Below the pieces are notes generated by a model. The model saw only the letters and a program-made list of their open reading frames with translations. It searched no databases and was not told where the DNA came from. From Fodinibius halophilus (lineage in GTDB: Bacteria; Bacteroidota; Rhodothermia; Balneolales; Balneolaceae), in NCBI RefSeq assembly GCF_011059105.1, contig NZ_JAALLS010000009.1, forward strand, positions 85,904 to 149,903: a stretch of DNA of 64,000 nucleotides, read 5' to 3'. Position numbers and translations under genes: made by a program. How positions within the stretch are numbered: the first letter of the stretch is position 1; each line of letters begins with the position of its first letter. Below are positions 44,712 through 55,400 of the stretch, piece after piece.

Positions 44712-47700
44712 ATGAAAGCTCTAGCAAGAAAAGCGGTTGAGCGGCCTGTTACATTTTTTATGACGAGTCTCATCGTCATTGGATTTGGCCTTTTTGGATT
44801 ATCAAACTTACGGCTCAACCTTTATCCGGATGTCTCATTTCCAACAATAACTGTCTATACAACCTACGAAGGGGTAGCCCCGGGGGATATGGAAACCCTC
44901 ATCACCCGCCCTATTGAAGAAGTTGTGGGTAGTATTAGTGGGGTGCGCGAAGTACGATCATCCTCCAAACAGGGAGCCTCAGTAGTTAAACTCAAATTTA
45001 ATTGGGGCACCGATCTCTACCAAGCCGAATCGGATGTACGAAAAGAACTTGATTTCGTCAGGCGTACAATACCCGATGATGCTGAACAACCGATTGTTTT
45101 TTCGTATGACCCGAACCAAGAACCTGTTATGGTTCTTACGCTCACCTCTGAAATTCAAAGTCCGCGAGAGCTGCGAACAATGGCTCGCCAACAGGTTGAA
45201 CAACGGCTTGAGCGAATCCCCGGCGTAGCTTCCAGTGAGACGGCAGGCGGCTACCAACGACAAATTAATATTGATATCAGTAATGAGCAGATGCGTACCT
45301 ATGATTTAAGCATCGCAACCATTGCTAATAAGCTTGAACAGGAAAATATTCAGATCCCAGCCGGTGAGCTCATTGAAGGGCGGACCATATACTCCCTACG
45401 AACCATTGGCGAATTTAAGAATATTGACCAGATTCGCAATACTGTTATTGCTCAAAGAGACGGCAAGCCTTTGCGCCTGGCAGATGTTGCTGATGTGGAA
45501 GATGGGGTTGCCCAACCTATAGGTAATGTGCATGTAGATTATAACGAAGGGGTCATCATCAATGTGTATCGTCAAAGTGATGCCAATGTTGTTACCACTG
45601 CAAATGCCGTTATCGAGAACCTTGAAGATATAGGGAAGCCACTACCCGATGATGTTAAAGTAGATGTATTAACAAACAAGGCTGAGTTTATCGAAATGTC
45701 GATCGATAACCTCCTTTGGACCGGCCTCCAGGCGGTGATCCTTGTCGTCCTCATTCTGTTAGCATTTTTACACAGTGGACGATCAGCTCTTATCATTGCC
45801 ATATCTATTCCGGTATCCATTATCTCTACCTTTAGTATCATGGACTGGGCAGATCTGAGTTTGAATATCATCTCTCTGTCCGGCCTTACCCTTGCCGTAG
45901 GTATGGTGGTGGATGACGCAGTGGTAGTTCTGGAAAATATATTTCGGTTTAAAGAAGAAGGACATAATAAGAATGAAGCCTCCATTTTTGGAGCCCAGGA
46001 AGTTGCAGTTCCGGTAGTGATCTCTACCCTGACAACCCTTGTGGTCTTTATTCCTATTCTCTTTGTTCCTGGTATTGCCGGATTCTTATTTCGAGACCTA
46101 GCGCTCACCATATCCTTCGCACTCATTGTATCATCCCTGGTAGCTCTTTCTCTGATACCGATGATGAGCTCTGTTTTGCTGGGTACTACCGAAGAAAAAG
46201 AAGATGATCGTTCATATTTGAAACAACTTTTAGAATGGAGTCGCGGTAACATTTACAAGCGAATTATCGCATCTCCTCTCCTCTTGATTGGAGCTATTTT
46301 ATATCCGATTTATTGGATATTCAGACTAATCATAAGGAGTATTGCCTCCTTCTTTAAAAATAATATTGCCCCAACAACCAGTAACTTTTTAGAAAGAATG
46401 GAGCAATCATATAATAGAACATTAGACTCCCTTCTTAATAGAAGTGGAACAGTGATAATATCAGCTATTGTACTATTCGTTGTAACGCTCCCGATTTTCT
46501 ATCAGCTTGGCGGCGAGTTTTTTCCAAAAGTTGATGATAACTCTTTCATTCTTGACGTACAACGGAATCCCGGTGTTAGCCTCATCGAACTGGAACGATC
46601 TATTGCACAGGCAGAATCAATAATTAATAACAATGTGCCTGAAGCAAAACTCGTGGTCTCTGACTTTGGCGATAAGGAGGGCATTGAAGGCGCTGACAGC
46701 CCCGGTGGATATCAGGGGACCATCAGCGTAGAGCTGGTTTCGCAGGATCAAAGAAACCGATCTGAAGCCACTATTGTTTCCAGTCTGCTTGCAAAGCTTG
46801 AAGAAGTACCCGGTACCGATATTAAAGAGATACAACAAGATCCCCTTAGCCCTGAAGGTGAAAGTGGCTTGGTCGTTCAAATTTATGGGTATGAACCCCA
46901 AACAAAAGAGAAATTAGCTAACGGAGTTAAGAAAAAACTTCGCGAAATTGATGGCATTGTAAATGTCTTCAGCACCGCCGATCAGGGACGTCCAGAGCTG
47001 AGAGTAACTATGGATCGCGAGCGGATCTCTCGCATGGGAATGTCAACTTCTGATGTAGCCAATGCACTCAGCAATGCCATCAAAGGAAATATTGCAACAA
47101 CTTATGTTGATAAAGGTGTTGAATTTGAGGTAATGGTGCAGTTGGAAGCAATAGACAAAGCTGCTGTTACAGACCTGCGCAACCTGCAGGTACAGTCTCC
47201 ATCCAATGGCTGGGTGCCCCTGTCTAACCTTGCCCGTATCGAACGATACCAGGGCCCCACAAATATTTTGAGGATCAACCAAGAACGAGTGACCGAAGTG
47301 TCAGCGGATCTCTCGAAAAAAGATCTCAAAACTGCTTCAGTGCAGACTCGTGAAAAGCTCGAAGATATTAACTGGCCCGAAGGGTATCGCTATGAGATAG
47401 CCGGTTCTGCCGAAGAACAACAAGAATCATTTAATTTCTTGTTACTGGCCTTTATGATTGCCGGTATATTAACCTATATGGTGATGGCTTCTCAGTTTGA
47501 GAGTTTAGTGGAACCGTTCATTATCATATTAACTATCCCCCTTGCCCTTACCGGTGTTTTACTGATCCTTTGGATTACCGGCACCTCTATCAGTGTAACA
47601 TCAATGGTTGGCCTTATTTTGCTATCCGGTATTGTGGTAAATAATGGAATTGTAATGATTGATTATATCAAAATATTACAAGCCCGTGATTTTTCACGCC

Positions 47701-47975
47701 ACGAAGCTATTGTCGAAGGAGCAACACGAAGGCTGCGTCCTATTTTAATGACCGCCTTTACTACAATACTTTCAATGGTACCACTGGCCCTGGAACTTGG
47801 CTCGGGGTCAGAAACCTGGAGCCCTATGGCCCGAACGGTTATTGGCGGGCTGGGGATGTCTACCCTGCTGATGCTTTTTGTGGTCCCCTGCTTGTATAAA
47901 TTGATAAACGCCATGGTGGAAAACTTCGGCTTTGATGCTGTACACAAAGAAGATCCACTCCTTCAATCAAACTGA
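44712..47975 (+). CDS. RND (HAE-type) efflux pump inner-membrane subunit, first of pair
   Basis: The protein has 1087 residues with 12 transmembrane helices and two large periplasmic loops. It starts KAVERPVTFFMTSLIVIGFG, with the DNA-pol-like porter segments (TTYEGVAPGDMETLITRPIEE). TM4 has the proton-relay pair in GMVVDDAVVVLEN (Asp-Asp), and TM10/11 contains GIVVNNGIVMIDY. Between the halves is an unusually long cytoplasmic or membrane-edge stretch at about 495-560. It extrudes lipophilic compounds, cations or metals using the proton gradient. The second pump begins 22 bp after it. Confidence 0.93.
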   Translation: MKALARKAVERPVTFFMTSLIVIGFGLFGLSNLRLNLYPDVSFPTITVYTTYEGVAPGDMETLITRPIEEVVGSISGVREVRSSSKQGASVVKLKFNWGTDLYQAESDVRKELDFVRRTIPDDAEQPIVFSYDPNQEPVMVLTLTSEIQSPRELRTMARQQVEQRLERIPGVASSETAGGYQRQINIDISNEQMRTYDLSIATIANKLEQENIQIPAGELIEGRTIYSLRTIGEFKNIDQIRNTVIAQRDGKPLRLADVADVEDGVAQPIGNVHVDYNEGVIINVYRQSDANVVTTANAVIENLEDIGKPLPDDVKVDVLTNKAEFIEMSIDNLLWTGLQAVILVVLILLAFLHSGRSALIIAISIPVSIISTFSIMDWADLSLNIISLSGLTLAVGMVVDDAVVVLENIFRFKEEGHNKNEASIFGAQEVAVPVVISTLTTLVVFIPILFVPGIAGFLFRDLALTISFALIVSSLVALSLIPMMSSVLLGTTEEKEDDRSYLKQLLEWSRGNIYKRIIASPLLLIGAILYPIYWIFRLIIRSIASFFKNNIAPTTSNFLERMEQSYNRTLDSLLNRSGTVIISAIVLFVVTLPIFYQLGGEFFPKVDDNSFILDVQRNPGVSLIELERSIAQAESIINNNVPEAKLVVSDFGDKEGIEGADSPGGYQGTISVELVSQDQRNRSEATIVSSLLAKLEEVPGTDIKEIQQDPLSPEGESGLVVQIYGYEPQTKEKLANGVKKKLREIDGIVNVFSTADQGRPELRVTMDRERISRMGMSTSDVANALSNAIKGNIATTYVDKGVEFEVMVQLEAIDKAAVTDLRNLQVQSPSNGWVPLSNLARIERYQGPTNILRINQERVTEVSADLSKKDLKTASVQTREKLEDINWPEGYRYEIAGSAEEQQESFNFLLLAFMIAGILTYMVMASQFESLVEPFIIILTIPLALTGVLLILWITGTSISVTSMVGLILLSGIVVNNGIVMIDYIKILQARDFSRHEAIVEGATRRLRPILMTAFTTILSMVPLALELGSGSETWSPMARTVIGGLGMSTLLMLFVVPCLYKLINAMVENFGFDAVHKEDPLLQSN

Positions 47976-47997
47976 AGTTTCCTAATTTAATACTGCT

Positions 47998-50900
47998 ATG
48001 AAAAAGTTTTCGTTAGCTGGACGCATTCTTAAGCGACCGATCACCGTAATTATGATTACCTTGGTGATCATAGGGTTTGGGTCATTTGCGCTGTCAAATC
48101 TTAAAATAACGATGTACCCTTCCTTTAACATCCCTGTGCTTGCCATACAAACAACCTATGGCAATGTGGCTCCCGATGATATGCAAGAACTGGTTGTAGA
48201 ACCTATTGAAGGCGCAGTTTCGGCCATACAGGGTATTGAAACCATGGATGGAAACATCGACAGGGGGAGTGCCTTTATTATCCTTAGACTCCAAAATGGG
48301 ATCGATATACGGCGAACAGAACTTAAGGTTCGTGAAGCAATATCGCGCATTCGAAATGAGCTGCCCGCCGAAGCCTCCGAACCTATTATATTCCAGTTTG
48401 ATCCTGAAAATATGCCTATTATGCGGCTTAGCCTGGAAGCCAATGAGAAGGGTTTGGATAAACTACGCCGCCTTGGCATAGAGTTCGTTGAACCACGAAT
48501 TGAACGTTTAGAGGGAGTAGCATCGGCTGATACCCGGGGCGGTCTGGAACGCAAAATTTTTGTAAATGTGGATCCGATGTCGCTGGCACAACATAGGCTT
48601 ATGCCTTCTGATCTTGAAAACGCACTGCGTTCAAATAACGTCCAGGTACCTGTTGGAGATATTGTTGCAGGCACTAAAAGCTACAGCATCAGGGCGCAGT
48701 CGATGTATGATCAGGTAGATGAGATTAAGCAAACGATTATAAAGAAAAGTGACTCCGGTGTACCCATCCGCATCAAAGATGTGGCTGAAGTGGAGGATAG
48801 TTTTGCAGAGATCTCAACGCTCGTAGAGATCAACGGTAAAAACAGTGTTACTGTTGACGTCTACAAAAAATCGGATGCCAATACACTGAATGTTGCAAAT
48901 GCGGTTACCACGCAACTCAATACTATTAACAAGAATCTGCCTAAGGGAGTAAGTTTACAGGTGCTCACCAATGACGGACAGAATGTTGAAAATTCTATAT
49001 CGAACCTTACCCAATCGGCATTAGCGGCCCTTGTTGTTGTTATTATCGTACTGTTAATCTTCTTGGGTGGATGGCGTATCTCTTTAGTCGTAGCCGCGAC
49101 CATACCCGTTTCTGTAACTGCTACCTTTGCGGCCATGTACGCGGCAGGTCTCACCCTGAATATACTAACTATTACCGCCCTGGCTCTTGCCATCGGCTTA
49201 CTTGTTGATAATGCCATAGTTGTTTCGGAAAGCATTGCCCGTAAACTCGAAGAAGATCTTTCGAAAATGCAGGCTGCCCTGGAAGGTACCAATGAAGTAA
49301 TCGGTGCCCTGCTGGGCGCAACATTGACAACGCTGGGGGTTTTTGTCCCTATTATTGGATTATCGGGAGTTGCCGGTCAATTTTTTACCCAGTTCGCCCT
49401 GACAATTAGCATGTCTATTGCGATATCTTTCCTGGCCTCCATCATATTGGTCCCCGTTTTGGCCCTGCTCTTTTTAAACAAAGACGAATTTCAGCGTCAA
49501 AGTTCTTCATTTCAGGCTATCCATAAGATAGAAAGTTGGTATGAAGATTCACTACGGTGGGTCATGTTCCACAAATGGACCACTGTCATCTTTGTAGTAT
49601 TTATTCTTGGCGGAACCTATCTTTTCTTCTCCAGTCTTGAATCAGAATTTATGCCTGGTACCGACAGTGGCCAAGTTTCTGTTGGCGTTGAACTACCAAC
49701 CGGCACAAAACTTGTTAAAACAGCCCAGGTTCTTCGTAATTTTAGTAAAGAACTCAAACAAAAAGAGGTTGTTGAAACTGTTATTACTCAAATTGGTCAA
49801 AGTGGTTGGGATCAACGCACCAATGAAGGTGAAATGAATGTTAAATTAGTTGATGCAGCTAAACGTGATGTTACTACCAACGAGTTTTCAGCAACATTGC
49901 GTCAAACCTTAAATGCCCCCGGCGTAGAGGTCAATGTTCGGGGAGGTGGCGGAGGTTTTTCCGGATTTAGTAGCGGAATCCGATTAAGTTTAGTTGGCCC
50001 CGATATAGATATACTACAAGGAATTTCAGATAAAATTGAACGAACCCTGCTTCAAGATTCCAGCGTCATCTCTGTAGATAACGGGTGGACAGACCGTACG
50101 CCTGAACTCAGGTATTATGTTGACAGACAACGCATCAGCCGAGTAGGCAGCTCCCTTAATGAGGTCTCACGGTCATTAAAAACACAGGTCCAAGGCACAC
50201 GTATCGGGTTTTTACGCCAGGAAGGCAGAGAAGTTCCTATAGAAGTCCGCGCAAATAAATCAACATTAACAAGTCGCGAACAATTATTTGACCTTGAATT
50301 GGTCCAGACTGACAGCCAACGTGTACCTGTAGCTGCTTTAGGTAAATTTGTAAGTGCAGAAGGCTTCAACTCAATTGAAAGACGAGATCGAGAAACAGTA
50401 CTTGATATAAATATTGAAGTAGACGGCAATGCCAGCGAATACCGTGAACAGATAACTTCATTTCTCAAAGAAGAAGTTTTACTGCCTGAAGGATACCGTT
50501 ACGAGTTTACCGGAGGAACCAGTGATTCAGAAGAAGGCATCTTTGAAATACTTCGAGCCCTTATATTTGCTATACTGCTCACTTATATGATTATGGCTTC
50601 CTTGTTCGAAAACTTCCGTGATCCCTTTGTCATCTGGTTTACCATTCCACTGGCATTTTTTGGTGCGCTGGTAGGTCTGTGGGTATTGCAAACCCCATTA
50701 AGTGCTACCGCTTATATCGGCATGTTCATGCTTGTAGGTATTATTGTCAACAATGGAATTGTCTTGGTTGACTACATGCACCTGTACTCAAAACATAACG
50801 AACATTCCAATTCGCTCTTTAATAATGTTATTGAAGCATGTAAAAGAAGGCTTCGCCCCATTCTATTAACAGCACTTACCACCATTTGCTCCATGATACC

Positions 50901-51078
50901 ACTATCTCTAGGTATCGGTACAGGAGCCCAAATTTGGGCTCCACTGGCGCGTGCTGTCATTGGCGGGCTATTTTTTGGATCAGTTCTTACTCTCTACATC
51001 ATACCCGCATTTGTGATGGGCATCAGCAAAAGCAGAAGAAAAGCAATTGATGAACACCGGAAACCGGCAAACCAATAG
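47998..51078 (+). CDS. RND (HAE-type) efflux pump inner-membrane subunit, second of pair
   Basis: The protein has 1026 residues, homologous with the first pump but clearly diverged. It starts GRILKRPITVIMITLVIIG and retains 12 predicted transmembrane helices. The TM4 relay reads LLVDNAIVVSES, with Asn in the second position where the first pump has Asp. The periplasmic porter contains a glycine-rich segment RGGGGGFSGFSSG at about 645-660. The C-terminal half keeps GIIVNNGIVLVDYMHL. It may assemble with the first pump as a mixed trimer, in the style of MdtB/MdtC, or work independently with the shared adaptor. Confidence 0.93.
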   Translation: MKKFSLAGRILKRPITVIMITLVIIGFGSFALSNLKITMYPSFNIPVLAIQTTYGNVAPDDMQELVVEPIEGAVSAIQGIETMDGNIDRGSAFIILRLQNGIDIRRTELKVREAISRIRNELPAEASEPIIFQFDPENMPIMRLSLEANEKGLDKLRRLGIEFVEPRIERLEGVASADTRGGLERKIFVNVDPMSLAQHRLMPSDLENALRSNNVQVPVGDIVAGTKSYSIRAQSMYDQVDEIKQTIIKKSDSGVPIRIKDVAEVEDSFAEISTLVEINGKNSVTVDVYKKSDANTLNVANAVTTQLNTINKNLPKGVSLQVLTNDGQNVENSISNLTQSALAALVVVIIVLLIFLGGWRISLVVAATIPVSVTATFAAMYAAGLTLNILTITALALAIGLLVDNAIVVSESIARKLEEDLSKMQAALEGTNEVIGALLGATLTTLGVFVPIIGLSGVAGQFFTQFALTISMSIAISFLASIILVPVLALLFLNKDEFQRQSSSFQAIHKIESWYEDSLRWVMFHKWTTVIFVVFILGGTYLFFSSLESEFMPGTDSGQVSVGVELPTGTKLVKTAQVLRNFSKELKQKEVVETVITQIGQSGWDQRTNEGEMNVKLVDAAKRDVTTNEFSATLRQTLNAPGVEVNVRGGGGGFSGFSSGIRLSLVGPDIDILQGISDKIERTLLQDSSVISVDNGWTDRTPELRYYVDRQRISRVGSSLNEVSRSLKTQVQGTRIGFLRQEGREVPIEVRANKSTLTSREQLFDLELVQTDSQRVPVAALGKFVSAEGFNSIERRDRETVLDINIEVDGNASEYREQITSFLKEEVLLPEGYRYEFTGGTSDSEEGIFEILRALIFAILLTYMIMASLFENFRDPFVIWFTIPLAFFGALVGLWVLQTPLSATAYIGMFMLVGIIVNNGIVLVDYMHLYSKHNEHSNSLFNNVIEACKRRLRPILLTALTTICSMIPLSLGIGTGAQIWAPLARAVIGGLFFGSVLTLYIIPAFVMGISKSRRKAIDEHRKPANQ

Positions 51079-51115
51079 TCAGCAAATCGTTAGGGTTGGA
51101 TAACAATTTCAGTCT

Positions 51116-51805
51116 TTAATCAGCCATTTCAGGTAAAAAGGATAGGTCTACATAATAATCATCCGGATCTTCCGAAGACATAAAAACCGTGATCCTCTCT
51201 CTGTCGATATATTCAGTGGGATCAAACCAGATATTATTACTTTTAAAAACGTGTATTTCTGAGTTGGCGGGGTTTTGCCATTGGCTAATCACCCGGTAGG
51301 GATGGCTTCCATTTACCTGCAAGCTTGTATTCAGGTCAACACGCTGGAACTCAGCCTGAACAGGAGTTCCTGTCTTTTTAAGATGTTCATCTTTACGTTT
51401 TTTTATAATAGGATAGATTATTAACCCGCCCCCAATTGCAAAAAAGATAAAACCGAGACCTCCGAAAATTATAGGACCACCCCAAAGAGAAAAGAAACTG
51501 TCAATCTCGGCCTCTTGAGGATCTGAAGGTAAATACAGAATATCTACGTTTTCGCCCCGGCTGTAACTAGGGCTACTACTGCTCGTATTCGACACAAATT
51601 CATAACTATTACCACGGCTATCAGCAAACTGTATAGCGGGGCTATATGTTCGTGAATCGCTTGATCGTCGTACGACCATATCTGTCACTGTGCCCTGCGT
51701 TGAAATCGCCTTATCAAGAAAGTTTGATGTTTCTATCCCCCAATTTATACCAAACCCACAAAATACAAGGCCCACGATGCCAAATATAGTCTTAAAAGTA
51801 TTCAT
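51116..51805 (-). CDS. DUF3592-type membrane protein
   Basis: The protein has 229 residues: one membrane helix near the N-terminus (IFGIVGLVFCGFGINWGI), a beta-rich extracytoplasmic domain of about 70 residues with the DUF3592-like GTVTDMVVRRSSDSRTYSP and the acidic NVDILYLPSDPQEAEI, a second helix pair at about 105-135 and a further soluble beta-domain. Function unknown. It is convergent with the RND operon and divergent from the YtxH gene. Confidence 0.7.
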   Translation of the reverse strand: MNTFKTIFGIVGLVFCGFGINWGIETSNFLDKAISTQGTVTDMVVRRSSDSRTYSPAIQFADSRGNSYEFVSNTSSSSPSYSRGENVDILYLPSDPQEAEIDSFFSLWGGPIIFGGLGFIFFAIGGGLIIYPIIKKRKDEHLKKTGTPVQAEFQRVDLNTSLQVNGSHPYRVISQWQNPANSEIHVFKSNNIWFDPTEYIDRERITVFMSSEDPDDYYVDLSFLPEMAD

Positions 51806-51992
51806 AAAATCTTTATTCCTGCTATTAATTTGAAAACCGTAAAGCTACTTCTATCAAAACATTGATGCAAGATATTCGTTAAAAATATATAGTCTGTATC
51901 TTTAATAAGAAGATGGAAATATTGGGCAAAAAGATTGTATATTTATACAAAGCTATTAAAAAAATTGAGCTCCAACTTTAAACCATACTATT

Positions 51993-52322
51993 ATGAGTAA
52001 ATCAAAAGATTTCACCCTTGGGCTAATATCTGGCGCTCTTGTGGGGTCAGCTATTGCACTTTTATATGCACCGGATAAAGGAAGTAACACCCGTGACGTC
52101 ATCTCTTACAGGCTCAGTAATTACCTTGATGAGCTAACGCATCTTATTGATAAGCTCTCTGATGAAAAGGAATCTATTTCTGAAGCTAAACGTAAAGGTG
52201 ATTTAGTGGTGGAGGATGCACGAGACCGTGCAGAAGATCTTATCCGTGAAGCCGAAACCCTACTAGACACTATTGAGGATACTAAAGAGAATGAGGATAA
52301 CGCTGCCAAGGAAGCGGAATAA
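51993..52322 (+). CDS. YtxH-domain small membrane-associated protein
   Basis: The protein has 109 residues. A short N-terminal membrane helix (TLGLISGALVGSAIALLYAPDKG) is the YtxH signature, followed by a 75-residue charged coiled coil with acidic C-terminus. YtxH-type proteins are general-stress-associated in some bacteria but have no defined biochemistry. It is transcribed alone and followed at 27 bp by a strong terminator. Confidence 0.85.
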   Translation: MSKSKDFTLGLISGALVGSAIALLYAPDKGSNTRDVISYRLSNYLDELTHLIDKLSDEKESISEAKRKGDLVVEDARDRAEDLIREAETLLDTIEDTKENEDNAAKEAE

Positions 52323-52348
52323 GAATCCTTATTTTTTTAAATTATACC

Positions 52349-52379
52349 AAAAGCCTCCAGTTAACTGGGGGCTTTTTTT
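52349..52379 (+). terminator. Rho-independent terminator of YtxH gene
   Basis: AAAAGCCTCCAG (52349-52360) pairs with CTGGGGGCTTTT (52365-52376), 12 bp with one G-U, TTAA loop, continuing in T to 52379. Confidence 0.92.
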
Positions 52380-52412
52380 ATACATCCGAGAATCTACTTT
52401 ATTATAAGAATG

Positions 52413-52450
52413 AAATAAAAAAAGCGCCTGACTTTGCAGCCAGACGCTTT
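52413..52450 (-). terminator. Terminator of rpoBC operon
   Basis: On the minus strand AAAGCGTCTG (52450-52441) pairs with CAGGCGCTTT (52430-52421) with one mismatch, followed by TTTTTTATTT. It lies 30 bp beyond the rpoC stop and faces the YtxH terminator. Confidence 0.85.
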
Positions 52451-52479
52451 AAAAACTTAGCAGCTAATGTTTAGAGAAG

Positions 52480-55400
52480 TTATGATTCATCCTCTTCTAC
52501 ATCAGACTCAGCTGTTGCTTCTTCACCATTAGGTTCGCCAGCTCCACTGAGCTCTTCGAACACTTTGGCTACTTCTTGCTCATCTTCATCCAGCTCAGTC
52601 TTCTTACCAACAATGAGATCATCATACTTACGCAGACCAGTACCGGCAGGTACTTTGTGTCCGACAATGACATTCTCTTTGAGGCCTTGAAGTGTATCTT
52701 TCTTAGCCTCAATAGATGCTTGAGTAAGAACCTTAGTAGTTTCCTGGAATGAAGCAGCAGACAACCAGCTTTCAGTAGAAAGGGCAGCACGCGTAATACC
52801 AAGTAATATTGGCTTCGAAATAGCCGGCTCAGCTTCACGTGTTTCAATTTCTTCTGCACCTTCTTTAATAAGCTCGTTATTGATATCCCGAACTTCACGA
52901 CGATCAAGGATTCTACCTTGCTTTAAGTCGCTTCCGCCAGTTTCAGTAACAACATACTTTCCAATCAACTCATCATTCTTGTTGTTGAGTTCAAATCGGT
53001 CAACTTTATCTCCTTCGAGATACATCGTATCTCCGGGATCCGTTACTTCAACCTTCTGCATCATGGTGCGAACGATAGTCTCAATGTGCTTATCATTGAT
53101 CTTCACACCCTGTAGTCGATATACCTCCTGAATTTCATTTACGAGGTATGACTGTACTGCATATGGTCCAAGAATATTCAGAATTTCTTCGGCCGGAATT
53201 GTACCGTCAGAAAGTTGCTGACCAGCTTCAACATAATCGTTCTCCTGCACCAAGATATGCTTGGATAGAGAGATGAGATATGTTTTTTCGGTCTTACCAT
53301 CTTTACTTTCAACGATAACTTCCTGCTTACCACGCTTACGTCCTCCAAATCGAACGATACCGTCAATTTCAGAAACAGCAGCAGGATCGCTTGGTGAACG
53401 AGCTTCAAAGAGCTCCGTTACACGCGGCAGACCCGCTGTAATATCCTTAGACTGACCGGTAGAACGTGGAATCTTAGCCAGAACCTGTCCGGCAGATACA
53501 TCTTCTCCATCTTCCACAACAATGTGTGTATCAACGGGAAGCGTTTTCTCACGAACGCGATCGTCACTGCCTTTAACCATCAATGTTGGTACCAGCGAGC
53601 GATCTTTGGAATCAATAACTACTTTCTCGCGGTGACCTGTTTGAGAGTCCGTCTCTTCCGAGAAGGTGATATCTTCCATGATATCTTTGTACTCAACAAC
53701 ACCGTCAATCTCAGCGTAGATATTGGCATTATAAGGGTCCCACTTACAGAGTGGTACACCTTTTGGAATTTCATCACCCTCTTCAACGAGAAGCTCTGAA
53801 CCGTAAGGAATATTATAGGTTGTAAGAACCTTTCCTTCCTCATCTACGATTTTAATCTCACCGGCACGGCTCAAGACAACATCATGCAGCTCTTCTCCGT
53901 CGTCATATTCGACAACACGGATATTTTCGAACTCGACCTTGCCTTCAAACTTCGCCTTATGCTGTGATTCTGACTCCATACGAGAAGCAGTACCACCCAC
54001 GTGGAAAGTTCGTAGTGTAAGCTGTGTCCCGGGCTCTCCAATAGATTGCGCTGCAATAACACCTACAGCTTCACCTACCTGTACCATGGTACCGCGCGAG
54101 AGATCTCGACCGTAGCATTTAGAGCATACGCCCCGTTCGGTTTCACATGTAAGTACCGAGCGGATTTCAACTTCTTCAATTGACGTTTCCGCAATACTCT
54201 TAGCAACACCTTCATCAATCATCTGGTTGGCTTCGCACAGAAGCTCATCAGAGATCGGATCATAAATATCGTGCAGTGATACCCGCCCGAGAATACGATC
54301 TTCAAGACTCTCAATAACATCTTCGTTATCTTTAAGAGCCTTCATCTTAATTCCACGGAGTGTTCCACAGTCTTGCTCGTTGATAATAATATCCTGGGAA
54401 ACATCAACAAGACGTCGAGTCAGGTAACCGGCATCAGCTGTCTTAAGCGCTGTATCGGCCAGACCCTTACGAGCACCGTGCGTAGAAATAAAGTACTCAA
54501 GAACCGTTAGTCCTTCACGGAATGAAGAAAGAATTGGATTCTCAATAACCTCATTACCTTCTTGCATAGAACTTTTCTGAGGCTTAGCCATCAGTCCACG
54601 CATACCGCCAAGCTGACGAATCTGCTCTTTAGAACCACGAGCACCGGAATCGGCCATCATAAATACCGGATTAAATCCGTCTCTGTCAGCCGTTAATGCT
54701 TCAAAAAGTGATTCAGAAACTCTGTTTGTAGTACTTGTCCACTTATCAATAACCTGATTGTATCGCTCATTATCGGTAATGAAACCCATCTCATAGCGAT
54801 CAGTAATCTCAGATACCTCATCTTGAGCTTTCTGGATCAATTGTTGTTTTTCATCAGGAATGACAATGTCTTCAAGACTAAAGGAAAGTCCACCGGTAGT
54901 AGCCTGATCAAATCCAAGACGCTTCATTTCATCAAGGAATTCGGCAGTACGCGATGTACCTACTTCGTAATGTACATCACCAATGAGTTTACGCAGCTCA
55001 TTCTTACCAAGCGTACGATTTATATACCCCATCTCATCCGGCAAGATCTTGTTAAAGATCACACGGCCGGTAGTAGATTTTATAATCTCATATCCATCTT
55101 CGTCTTCTTTTGGAATACGGATATTTATCTTAGCGTGCATATCAAGTCGATTACGATCATACGCTATCAGCACCTCATCGAGGTTAGCAAAGGTTTTACC
55201 TTCCCCTTTCTGATCGCTTGCCATCTTGGTGAGGTAGTAAATACCCAAGACCATATCCTGTGACGGAACCGCAATAGGTCCACCATTAGCAGGACTTAAA
55301 ATATTGTGTGATCCCAACATTAATACAGATGCTTCCAGTACCGCATCATGACTTAACGGAAGGTGCACAGCCATCTGGTCACCATCAAAGTCAGCGTTAA

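Noticed and set aside
45572..46252. Minus-strand frame of 226 codons
   Set aside because: Antisense to the first RND pump, with low-complexity Arg/Thr/Ser content and no family.
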